Shown here piece after piece: positions 1-6,655 of a stretch of 9,429 nucleotides of DNA. The position numbers and the translations under genes were made by a program. This DNA is from Acidimicrobiaceae bacterium (lineage in GTDB: Bacteria > Actinomycetota > Acidimicrobiia > Acidimicrobiales > Acidimicrobiaceae), in the NCBI GenBank assembly GCA_013044365.1, contig JABEUP010000242.1, positions 1 to 9,429 on the forward strand, read 5' to 3'. Every line of letters starts with the position of its first letter. The first letter of the stretch is position 1. The notes beneath the pieces are model-generated. The model was not told the DNA's origin and searched no databases. It saw only the letters and a list, made by a program, of their open reading frames with translations.

Positions 1-243
1 GGCAAGACTGGATTGAATGCCAGAACAGGGGTATAGGATGACCTGGTCAGGGCAGGCTTAATTGATCCGGCCAAGGTGACCCGTTCAGCTCTTCAGAACG
101 CCGCCTCAATCGCTGCGCTCCTGCTCACTACCGAAGCGCTTATTGCAGATAAGCCTGAGCCAGCAGATGCTGCCGCCGCCGCTGCCGACATGGGTGGCAT
201 GGGCGGCATGGGTGGTATGGGCGGCATGGGCGGCATGATGTAA
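1..243 (+). CDS. groEL: Chaperonin GroEL, C-terminal end (partial, with an in-frame TAG)
   Basis: This is the last 80 codons of the 60-kDa chaperonin GroEL, the cytosolic ATP-driven double-ring protein-folding chamber that works with GroES. Reading frame 1 gives GLNARTGV, then a stop codon (TAG, 34-36), then DDLVRAGLIDPAKVTRS and ALQNAASIAALLLTTEAL, which is the conserved final part of the equatorial domain. An Ala-rich linker (DAAAAAAD) and a Gly-Gly-Met tail follow, and the gene ends at TAA 241-243. The frame is the same on both sides of the TAG, so it is a substitution where the family has Tyr (TGVY-D/E-DL), not a frameshift. This could be a nonsense mutation or a base-calling or assembly error. 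Actinobacteria often carry two groEL copies, so one could be lost. The wording is closest to actinobacterial GroEL2. The 5' part of the gene lies outside the window. Confidence 0.93.
190..240 (+). repeat. GGM repeat encoding the GroEL C-terminal tail
   Basis: A short tandem repeat of 9-base units (atg ggy ggy) encodes five Gly-Gly-Met units flanked by extra Met residues. Flexible GGM tails are typical of GroEL C-termini and project into the folding chamber. The repeat is coding and varies mostly at third positions (ggt/ggc), so it is under protein-level selection. Confidence 0.9.
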
Positions 244-295
244 GACTTTCTCCGACCGGAGAAGGTAATGCATTGCATTTGAGCCTGCTTCAGCA

Positions 296-337
296 AACCA
301 AAAGGAGTCGGATCTTATGGTTCGACTCCTTTTGGTT
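296..337 (+). terminator. Hairpin terminator after groEL
   Basis: A perfect 15-bp inverted repeat has arms at 296-310 (aaccaaaaggagtcg) and 323-337. The loop bases 311-322 can add four more pairs (two of them G-U), leaving a TTAT loop. The 3' arm carries a TTTT run and is followed by TATTT. The hairpin lies about 50 bases after the groEL stop. The A-rich 5' arm and T-rich 3' arm could allow it to work in both directions, but all flanking genes run on the plus strand. Confidence 0.85.
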
Positions 338-385
338 ATTTGCCTTCTGGTAATTTATAGCCGTTTCCGAGGTAGGCTCGATGTG

Positions 386-391
386 TATATT
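386..391 (+). promoter_or_regulatory. Possible -10 element for the NUDIX gene
   Basis: TATATT lies about 50 bases before the NUDIX start, with only a poor -35-like TTTCCG (364-369) at 16-base spacing. Because a strong terminator separates this gene from groEL, some promoter is expected between 338 and 440. This is the best-looking hexamer there, but the match is weak. Confidence 0.22.
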
Positions 392-440
392 CTGATTTTG
401 GAGTTCTTGGGCGCTTCTTATCCAAAGCGGGGAGTAGGAG

Positions 441-1160
441 TTGTTGGATCGCAGCGGAAACGGAATCTATAGGCAGAGAGTTAATAGGCCGAGTGGAGTG
501 CTGCCAGCCAAAACGCCTGAGTGGGTCTCTGAAAGTCCTTTAGCGGACGGCGTCCCAGTATCTCTGATCAAACAGGTGATGTCTTCGCATACTCCAATTG
601 TGCTGACTCCTCGCCGCAATGCTCCAAATTTGTCGAGCCAAATCGATTTGCGACCTCAGGCCAGTATTCTCATTCCGGTCTTCGAAGAGGTTGGCATGGC
701 CAACATGATCCTTACTAGACGTAGTTCTTCACTTAGAACCCATGCTGGTGAAGTGTCATTCCCGGGAGGCAAGGTTGAGGAGGGTGAAACCGTTGAACAG
801 GCTGCAGTACGTGAGGCTTACGAGGAAATAGGTCTAGACCCCAGTGTTATTGAAATTGAGGGAAGGCTCGTTTCTTCTTCGACTATGTCATCTTTCATGT
901 CGCTTGTAGCAATTGTGGCGACTATTCCTAAACCAGGATCTTATAGACTCAATTCAAGTGAGGTAGAGAAGGTTTTTTCTTTTCCAATCTCGTATTTGTT
1001 TAAGCCGCACGTACATTGCGTCGAGCTTTGGCCTTTGTCTGAGGGAGGTCAGTTCGAGATGCATTTTTTTGATTTTGGCGATGACCTTGTTTGGGGTGCC
1101 ACAGCGAGGATCATGTACGAATTTATGCGGACGATGTCTGAGGCATCAGTGGCGCAGTAA
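441..1160 (+). CDS. NUDIX hydrolase, CoA-pyrophosphatase type
   Basis: This is a predicted NUDIX pyrophosphatase of the NudL/CoA diphosphatase kind. Such enzymes cut CoA or acyl-CoA to 4'-phosphopantetheine plus 3',5'-ADP with Mg2+ or Mn2+. The full Nudix box is visible at residues 110-132 (GKVEEGE, then REAYEEIGL). It is preceded at 91-110 by the UPF0035-type motif (L-T-x-R-S, then LRTHAGEVSFPGG), which marks the CoA-cleaving subfamily. The protein has 239 residues, slightly longer than the roughly 190-210 common in the family, with about 70 poorly conserved residues ahead of the domain. The TTG start at 441 is chosen because GGGGAG (429-434) lies six bases upstream; TTG 444 is an alternative. 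The gene stands alone between the groEL terminator and a 136-base gap before guaB3. It looks somewhat more AT-rich than its neighbours. Substrate is inferred from the motif only. Confidence 0.88.
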   Translation: MLDRSGNGIYRQRVNRPSGVLPAKTPEWVSESPLADGVPVSLIKQVMSSHTPIVLTPRRNAPNLSSQIDLRPQASILIPVFEEVGMANMILTRRSSSLRTHAGEVSFPGGKVEEGETVEQAAVREAYEEIGLDPSVIEIEGRLVSSSTMSSFMSLVAIVATIPKPGSYRLNSSEVEKVFSFPISYLFKPHVHCVELWPLSEGGQFEMHFFDFGDDLVWGATARIMYEFMRTMSEASVAQ

Positions 1161-1286
1161 CAGTAGACGAAGAGAACCAGGCTCGAAATATATTTTGTTC
1201 CGACATTGATTGGAAACCAAGTCTTGTTAGGCAGGCCTCGTCGTATGAGTCGTTTGCCGGTGTTAATATTTTTTAGTTATCGATTT

Positions 1287-1292
1287 AGGAGG
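1287..1292 (+). promoter_or_regulatory. Ribosome binding site of guaB3
   Basis: AGGAGG ends four bases before the GTG at 1297. It is the strongest Shine-Dalgarno sequence of the forward-strand genes and fixes the start of guaB3 as GTG rather than a later ATG. Confidence 0.8.
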
Positions 1293-1296
1293 CACA

Positions 1297-2460
1297 GTGG
1301 CGGAGGTTGAAATTGGGATAGGCAAGTCGGGGCGTCGTGCCTATGGCTTCGACGACATAGCAATTGTTCCTAGTCGCAGAACCCGTGATCCCGAGGATGT
1401 GGACATTAGCTGGGAAATTGATGCTTTCAGATTTGAGCTTCCGCTAATGGCTTCGGCAATGGATGGCGTAGTGTCGCCAGCCACTGCTATCGAGATCGGC
1501 AAACTGGGCGGAGTCGGGGTTTTGAATCTGGAGGGTTTGTGGACCAGATACGACGACCCCGAGCCGCTGCTGAAAGAGATTGCCGAACTGGAACCGGAAA
1601 AGGCAACCCAGCGTATGCAGGAAATCTACTTCGAGCCCATCAAGCTTGAACTGGTAACAGAGCGAATCCGTCAGATCAAAGCTGAGGGTGTCGTAACCTC
1701 TGCTTCGGTTACTCCTCAAAAAACTGAATTCATGGCCAAGGCTTTGCTGGCAGCGGAATTGGATCTTCTGGTTATTCAAGGAACTGTCGTGTCCGCCGAG
1801 CATGTGTCGAAGACTTCTGAGCCGCTCAACCTAAAGAAATTCATCCGCGAGTTCGACATTCCGATTATTGTCGGCGGCTGCGCTTCCTACCAGGCTGCGC
1901 TCCACCTCATGAGAACCGGCGCGGCTGGAATATTGGTCGGAGTCGGGCCAGGCAATGCCTGCACTACAAGAGGTGTTCTGGGTCTTGGTGTTCCACAGGC
2001 GACGGCGATTGCTGACGCAGCCGGTGCCAGAATGCGCCATCTTGATGAGACTGGCGTTTATGTGCATGTAATCGCAGACGGCGGGATGAGCCGCGGCGGA
2101 GATATTGCGAAAGCAGTTGCGTGTGGAGCTGATGCTGTTATGATCGGCTCCCCCCTTGCGAGTGCATATGAGGCGCCAGGACACGGGTATCACTGGGGGA
2201 TGGCGACTTTTCACCCAACTCTTCCGCGAGGCGCCAGAGTGAAGGTTTCCCAGAGGGGCTCGTTGCGTGAGGTTCTTGTTGGTCCTGCGCACGAGAATGA
2301 TGGACGGCTGAATTTATTTGGTGCTCTTAAAACATCCATGGCAACCTGTGGGTACGAAACCGTAAAGGAGTTTCAGAAGGCAGAGGTTATGGTTGCTCCT
2401 GCACTTCAGACTGAAGGCAAGGCTCTTCAGACTGCGCAGCATGTCGGTATGGGCCACTGA
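1297..2460 (+). CDS. guaB3: GuaB3 family IMP dehydrogenase-related protein
   Basis: This is a 387-residue (beta/alpha)8-barrel enzyme of the IMP dehydrogenase/GMP reductase superfamily. It lacks the two CBS domains that interrupt classical IMP dehydrogenase: the barrel runs without an insert from YGFDDIAIVPS (residues 16-26) onward. The active-site loop is present as GVGPGNACTTRG, with the catalytic Cys at 222. The phosphate-binding sequences ADGGMSRGGDIAKAV (260-274) and GADAVMIGSPLA (277-288) follow, then a GYHWGM flap-like stretch near 297-302. Cytosolic purine metabolism is its setting. GuaB3 was long called a second IMP dehydrogenase; work on cyanobacterial GuaB3 has supported NADPH-dependent GMP reductase activity (GMP to IMP). 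Which activity applies here cannot be read from the sequence. The gene starts at GTG with a strong RBS and is followed closely by guaA, so an operon is likely. Classical guaB is not in the window. Confidence 0.92.
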   Translation: MAEVEIGIGKSGRRAYGFDDIAIVPSRRTRDPEDVDISWEIDAFRFELPLMASAMDGVVSPATAIEIGKLGGVGVLNLEGLWTRYDDPEPLLKEIAELEPEKATQRMQEIYFEPIKLELVTERIRQIKAEGVVTSASVTPQKTEFMAKALLAAELDLLVIQGTVVSAEHVSKTSEPLNLKKFIREFDIPIIVGGCASYQAALHLMRTGAAGILVGVGPGNACTTRGVLGLGVPQATAIADAAGARMRHLDETGVYVHVIADGGMSRGGDIAKAVACGADAVMIGSPLASAYEAPGHGYHWGMATFHPTLPRGARVKVSQRGSLREVLVGPAHENDGRLNLFGALKTSMATCGYETVKEFQKAEVMVAPALQTEGKALQTAQHVGMGH

Positions 2461-2482
2461 TCGTCTCCCGGGGCTGACCAAA

Positions 2483-4024
2483 GTGTACGACTTCAGACCA
2501 GCATCAGTGGTAGTAGTTGACTTTGGTGCTCAATACGCCCAACTGATAGCAAGAAGAGTCAGAGAGCATCACGTCTATTCTGAGATTGTTCCAAGCGAGA
2601 TTACTTATGAGGAATTGCTGAGTCTTCATCCAAAAGGGATAATTCTTTCGGGCGGGCCTAAGAGTGTCAATGAACCGGGCGCCCCCAGTCTTGACAGGCG
2701 AATATTTGATATGGGAGTTCCGATACTTGGTATCTGTTACGGAGCCCAGCTCATCGCTTCCGAGTTAGGCGGAACTGTAGAAAAGAATCTCAAAGGCGAG
2801 TATGGACGAGTCGAGCTGTGTGCGAATGAGCACGGAACCCTGCTTTCCCATTCGCCTCTTGTCCAAAATGTCTGGATGAGCCATTTTGATGCCATTGCGA
2901 AGGCGCCGGACGGATTTACTGTGATCGCATCGACTCCAAATTCGCCTGTGGCAGCCATGGAGGACCCTGTCCGGCGTATATATGCGGTTCAGTATCATCC
3001 GGAAGTGGCTCACACTGATTTCGGTGAACAGCTACTGGGTAATTTTCTATTCGATGCAGTCGGTGCGGACGCATCATGGACTAGCTACTCCATCATCGAG
3101 GAGTCTCTAAATAATCTGAGAAACCAAATTGGATCAGAACGTGTGATTTGCGCATTGTCTGGCGGGGTTGACTCTTCGGTTGCTGCGGCTCTGGTTCATG
3201 CCGCTGTCGGTGATCAGCTTATTTGTGTGTTTGTCGACACGGGACTTATGCGCAGCGGCGAACGAGAAGCTGTTGAGAAGACCTTCCGGGATCAATTCAA
3301 GATCCAGCTTGTGGTAGTGGATGCTAGTCAGAAGTTTTTTGCACTGCTTGAGAAGGTAACCGATCCGGAGGAGAAGCGGAAAATAATCGGAGCAACTTTT
3401 ATCCGGGTCTTCGAGGAAGTCGCGCTCGAGGTTGAGGGTGCAAAGTACTTGGTCCAGGGCACTTTATATCCAGATGTAATCGAATCGGGAACAAAGAGTG
3501 CCGCCAAAATAAAATCCCATCATAATGTCGGGGGGCTTCCGGACGACATGAACTTTGAGTTGGTGGAACCGCTCAGGCTTCTCTTTAAGGACGAAGTCCG
3601 GGCAATAGGGGAAGAGCTGGGATTACCGGAGAAGTTGGTTTGGAGACAGCCATTTCCCGGTCCCGGTCTGGCTGTACGGATTGTGGGGGAAGTTACTCCG
3701 GAGCGGGTTGGAATACTTCGTGAGGCAGACGCCATAGTTCAGGAGGAGATTGAGAACGCCGGCCTTACCAGGTCGCTCTGGCAAAGTTTTGCCGTACTTC
3801 CCGCCATCAAAAGTGTTGGCGTCATGGGAGACGAGCGGACTTATGCTTATCCGGTAGTGCTTCGCGCAGTTACCTCGCACGATGCGATGACTGCTGACTG
3901 GGCTCGTCTGCCATATGAGGTGTTGGAGTCAATATCTTCGAGAGTAATAGCAGAGGTTTCCGGTGTGAACAGGGTGGTTTATGACGTGACCTCCAAGCCT
4001 CCCGGAACCATAGAGTGGGAATAG
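2483..4024 (+). CDS. guaA: GMP synthase, glutamine-hydrolysing
   Basis: GuaA converts XMP to GMP using ATP and the ammonia released from glutamine, the last step of GMP synthesis in the cytosol. Numbered from GTG 2483, it has a class I glutamine amidotransferase domain with nucleophile Cys85 in GICYGAQ and the partner His172/Glu174 in QYHPEV. An ATP pyrophosphatase domain follows with the P-loop SGGVDSS at 226-232. The C-terminal dimerisation domain includes GPGLAVRIVGEVT and ends with the standard SKPPGTIEWE. The 513-residue length is normal. The frame stays open upstream to 2393, inside guaB3, but conservation begins at YDFRPASVVVVDFGAQ. GTG 2483, 22 bases after the guaB3 stop, is therefore preferred, although its Shine-Dalgarno sequence is weak. 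ATG 2441, overlapping guaB3, is the alternative. Close spacing suggests translation linked to guaB3. All catalytic residues are intact. Confidence 0.96.
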   Translation: MYDFRPASVVVVDFGAQYAQLIARRVREHHVYSEIVPSEITYEELLSLHPKGIILSGGPKSVNEPGAPSLDRRIFDMGVPILGICYGAQLIASELGGTVEKNLKGEYGRVELCANEHGTLLSHSPLVQNVWMSHFDAIAKAPDGFTVIASTPNSPVAAMEDPVRRIYAVQYHPEVAHTDFGEQLLGNFLFDAVGADASWTSYSIIEESLNNLRNQIGSERVICALSGGVDSSVAAALVHAAVGDQLICVFVDTGLMRSGEREAVEKTFRDQFKIQLVVVDASQKFFALLEKVTDPEEKRKIIGATFIRVFEEVALEVEGAKYLVQGTLYPDVIESGTKSAAKIKSHHNVGGLPDDMNFELVEPLRLLFKDEVRAIGEELGLPEKLVWRQPFPGPGLAVRIVGEVTPERVGILREADAIVQEEIENAGLTRSLWQSFAVLPAIKSVGVMGDERTYAYPVVLRAVTSHDAMTADWARLPYEVLESISSRVIAEVSGVNRVVYDVTSKPPGTIEWE

Positions 4025-4060
4025 CTGCTGAATCTTATGCGGCGGTTATTTTGTGAGCCG

Positions 4061-6262
4061 ATGTCTTTAGAGTCTTTACTTTCCGATCTTAATCCAGCCC
4101 AAAGGGCGGCGGTGACCCATGCCAGCGGGCCGATTGTGGTTGTAGCAGGTGCCGGTTCAGGCAAGACCAGAGTTCTGACACGGCGAATTGCCTATTTGAC
4201 GGAAGTTATGGGGATCTCGCCTTACGAGATATTGGCCATTACCTTCACGAATAAAGCGGCCGCCGAAATGAGAAGCCGGGTTGGCGAGTTGATCGGACCG
4301 ATTGCTGAAAAGATGTGGGTGTCCACATTCCACTCGGCATGCGTACGAATCCTGAGACAGCATGCCCCTGCCCTGGGATTCAAGTCGAGTTTTACCATTT
4401 ATGACCAGGCCGATTCCAATCGTCTGATCGGTTATGTCGCAAGGGATTTGGATCTCGACTCCAAGCGGTTCCCGGCGAGGTCGCTGGCAAACTACATTTC
4501 CCAGGCCAAGGCGGATTTGATAGCACCTCAACAATATGCCGAGACAGCCCGAAATATCTTCGAAAGGAAAATAGCCGAGGTATTTGCCGAGTATCAGAGA
4601 CGTTTATTGGTCTCTTCAGCGATGGATTTCGATGATTTGTTGAACTTGACCGTGACACTGTTCGAGAACTTTCCCGACGTCCTCGAACACTATCAGCGTA
4701 GATTTCAGCATCTTCTGGTGGATGAGTACCAGGACACCAACAAGGTTCAAAACCGCCTCGTTGCATTGCTGGGGGAACAGTCTCGGAATGTTTTCGTGGT
4801 TGGCGACTCTGATCAAAGTGTGTATGGATTTCGTGGTGCGGACATGAGCAACATCCTGGAATTCGAGAGGTCTTTCCCTGACGCTGAAACGGTGGTTTTG
4901 GAGCAGAACTATCGTTCCACCCAAAGAATCTTGGATGCGGCTAACGCGGTAATTGCCAACAATGTATCCAGGGTAAAAAAGAGTCTGTGGACCTCATCCG
5001 GGCACGGAGACCTGATCCGGCTCTATAAAGCGCAAAGCGATCGGGAGGAGGCCACCTTTTTGGCTTCACAAATTATTGAACTCACCTCCTCCTCGTACTC
5101 ATTCTCCGACATAGCAGTCTTTTATCGCACCAACTCGCAATCTCGAGTGATTGAAGAGGAGTTTGTCCGCCGTGTCATACCTTACCGCGTCATCGGTGGA
5201 ACGAGATTTTACGACCGCAAGGAAGTCAAGGACATACTCGCATATCTGCGTGTGGTGCATAACCGCCAGGATGAGGTTTCCCTGCGGCGGATTATCAATG
5301 TTCCTAAACGTGGAGTAGGCGAAGCCTCCATTGCAAAGGTGGATCTTTACGCAGGAATGGCGGACAGTGATTTTGTTGATGCAATTTTGCGGGCTGAAGA
5401 TTCCGGGGTAAGCGGTAAGGCACTGGTTGGGATCAGGGAACTGCTCGAACTTTTAGAAAAGGCCAGGGAAATGGCCGCTGAAGGGGTAGAAGTAAAAAAA
5501 CTGATTGAGTTCGTTCTTGACCGTTCGGGGTACATGGCAGAGTTGAAGGCCGAACGATCGATTGATGCTTTGGGTCGGGTTGAGAACCTCGAAGAGTTGA
5601 TCCGCCTTGGCGAAGAGCACGAAACTTTGGAGGAGCTGCTGGCAGATGTGGCTCTTGTGTCGGCAACTGATGCTGACGTACCTGAGTCAACTTTGGTTTT
5701 GATGACGCTTCATATGGCGAAGGGGCTTGAGTTCCCGGTAGTCTTTTTGACTGGCATGGAGGACGGAATATTTCCGCATTCACGTTCAATGGTGGAACCG
5801 CACGAACTCGAAGAGGAGCGGAGACTTTTTTACGTGGGTATTACCAGGGCAAAGGAGAAGCTGTTTCTGACATTGGCCACATCTCGGGGCCAATGGGGAG
5901 AGGGTCTTGCGAATCCTCCCAGCCGATTCTTGGATGAGATTCCAGCTGGTCTGGTTGAAGATATCTCACCAAGACGAAGCGTGTCGACACTCTCGTACTT
6001 TACAAGCCGAAGTACTGGCAAGCCCGATTCGGGAAGTTCCGGTGGGTTTGGTTCCAAGATCAGCTCAAGCTTTGGCGGCAAGTCCGTGGCGGGCAACATT
6101 GCTAATCTTAGGGTTGGGGACGATATCGTACACGCCAAATGGGGAGAGGGCGTAGTCACGGGAACGAGAGGATCTGGCGATAACACAGAAATCACCGTTC
6201 GTTTCCCAACGGTGGGAGAAAAGACGCTGCTGCTTTCATTAGCTCCTATAAAGCGGGCCTAG
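4061..6262 (+). CDS. pcrA: ATP-dependent DNA helicase PcrA/UvrD (SF1A)
   Basis: This is a 3'-5' superfamily 1A helicase for nucleotide excision repair, replication-fork upkeep and plasmid replication. Numbered from ATG 4061 (733 residues), it shows motif I AGAGSGKT (29-36), Ia ITFTNKAAAEM (60-70), Walker B VDEYQD (220-225), motif III GDSDQSVYGFRGAD (248-261), motif IV QNYRST (282-287), motif V TLHMAKGLEF (549-558) and motif VI YVGITRAK (591-598). All core motifs are intact. After a Ser/Gly-rich linker (about 650-677) there is a Tudor-like C-terminal domain (VGDDIVHAKWGEGVVTG to the end). In Bacillus PcrA and E. coli UvrD this domain contacts RNA polymerase. ATG 4061 gives the typical MSLESLLSDLNPAQRAAV start; ATG 4037 would add eight residues without support. 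The gene lies 36 bases after guaA on the same strand, so read-through from guaB3-guaA is likely. Confidence 0.95.
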   Translation: MSLESLLSDLNPAQRAAVTHASGPIVVVAGAGSGKTRVLTRRIAYLTEVMGISPYEILAITFTNKAAAEMRSRVGELIGPIAEKMWVSTFHSACVRILRQHAPALGFKSSFTIYDQADSNRLIGYVARDLDLDSKRFPARSLANYISQAKADLIAPQQYAETARNIFERKIAEVFAEYQRRLLVSSAMDFDDLLNLTVTLFENFPDVLEHYQRRFQHLLVDEYQDTNKVQNRLVALLGEQSRNVFVVGDSDQSVYGFRGADMSNILEFERSFPDAETVVLEQNYRSTQRILDAANAVIANNVSRVKKSLWTSSGHGDLIRLYKAQSDREEATFLASQIIELTSSSYSFSDIAVFYRTNSQSRVIEEEFVRRVIPYRVIGGTRFYDRKEVKDILAYLRVVHNRQDEVSLRRIINVPKRGVGEASIAKVDLYAGMADSDFVDAILRAEDSGVSGKALVGIRELLELLEKAREMAAEGVEVKKLIEFVLDRSGYMAELKAERSIDALGRVENLEELIRLGEEHETLEELLADVALVSATDADVPESTLVLMTLHMAKGLEFPVVFLTGMEDGIFPHSRSMVEPHELEEERRLFYVGITRAKEKLFLTLATSRGQWGEGLANPPSRFLDEIPAGLVEDISPRRSVSTLSYFTSRSTGKPDSGSSGGFGSKISSSFGGKSVAGNIANLRVGDDIVHAKWGEGVVTGTRGSGDNTEITVRFPTVGEKTLLLSLAPIKRA

Positions 6263-6300
6263 GTTGTAACAACAAGCCAATATTTGTAGCTGGACATCTG

Positions 6301-6326
6301 ACGCAGCGTTGCGTGTTTAGATTTTT
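6301..6326 (+). terminator. Weak candidate terminator after pcrA
   Basis: A 5-bp stem (acgca/tgcgt, 6301-6305 with 6310-6314) with a GCGT loop is followed by GTTTAGATTTTTG. It lies about 40 bases after the pcrA stop. The stem is short, so this is only a candidate. Confidence 0.25.
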
Positions 6327-6606
6327 GTCCGGCACTGTCATAAAAGGTGGGTGTTTTCTCTTTTTGTCGATGGCAGTTTCTCCGTCCTGATTCCGATCTC
6401 TTTTACAGCTGGTCACCCTGGTAGTGACCGGTCGGGGGCTTGAGAAACTTCCACCAATGCCGTTAAAGGGAGTCGGGCGGACTGTGTGCAGCCAGAGGGA
6501 CCGGCGTGTGGTTGTTCTGGTGGCGTAAATGTTTGGCGGGGTGTCTGGATGAAAAGCCGGCTGTGAATGAGTGGTTCTCAAGCTGGACATTTTGCAATGA
6601 TTTCCA

Positions 6607-6633
6607 GCGGCTGATGTACGATGAATCAGCCGC
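6607..6633 (+). promoter_or_regulatory. Hairpin just upstream of the channel gene RBS
   Basis: A perfect 9-bp inverted repeat (gcggctgat at 6607-6615, atcagccgc at 6625-6633) has a 9-base loop. It ends 11 bases before the GAGGA ribosome binding site of the channel gene. There is no T run behind it, so it is a poor terminator. It could be a 5'-UTR structure or a protein-binding dyad. A -35-like TTGCAA (6592-6597) and a weak TACGAT (6617-6622, in the loop) suggest a promoter may overlap it, but the 19-base spacing is poor. Confidence 0.4.
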
Positions 6634-6644
6634 GCAATTTCAGT

Positions 6645-6649
6645 GAGGA
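6645..6649 (+). promoter_or_regulatory. Ribosome binding site of the potassium channel gene
   Basis: GAGGA lies six bases before GTG 6656 and only three before TTG 6653. The spacing decides in favour of GTG as start. Confidence 0.6.
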
Positions 6650-6655
6650 AGTTTG

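Larger units (their letters stand above)
6263..6655 (+). other. Gene-poor region between pcrA and the potassium channel
   Basis: About 390 bases hold no convincing gene. A minus-strand reading frame of 114 codons (6246-6590) has a Pro/Thr/Arg-rich, low-complexity translation with no recognisable motif and runs into the end of pcrA, so it is not called. Visible structure is limited to a small hairpin at 6301-6314, T-rich runs near 6321-6326 and 6354-6366, an inverted repeat at 6409-6431 (GGTCAC/GTGACC arms, 7-base loop) and a 9-bp hairpin at 6607-6633. The region probably holds the end of the pcrA transcript and the promoter of the channel gene. Confidence 0.6.

Noticed and set aside
93..296. 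Minus-strand reading frame of 67 codons opposite the groEL tail, rich in Pro-Met-Pro
   Set aside because: It is the mirror of the GGM repeat and Ala-rich linker in the groEL frame and has no independent support.
1161..1296. Promoter search before guaB3
   Set aside because: AT-rich stretches exist (tattttgttc, ttaatatttttt), but no -35/-10 pair with acceptable spacing was found, so none is called.
2393..2482. N-terminal extension of GuaA inside guaB3
   Set aside because: The 30 extra residues (MLLHFRLKARLFRLRS and on) look like out-of-frame guaB3 sequence and are not part of the GuaA family; conservation starts at YDFRPAS.
4037..4060. Eight-residue N-terminal extension of PcrA from ATG 4037
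   Set aside because: MRRLFCEP has no family counterpart, and ATG 4061 gives the usual helicase start.
6409..6431. Inverted repeat GGTCAC/GTGACC as a terminator
   Set aside because: It has a short stem, no T run on either side in the right position, and lies far from both genes.
6246..6590. Minus-strand reading frame of 114 codons in the gap after pcrA
   Set aside because: The translation is Pro/Thr/Arg-rich with no motif, it overlaps the end of pcrA, and no clear RBS was seen.
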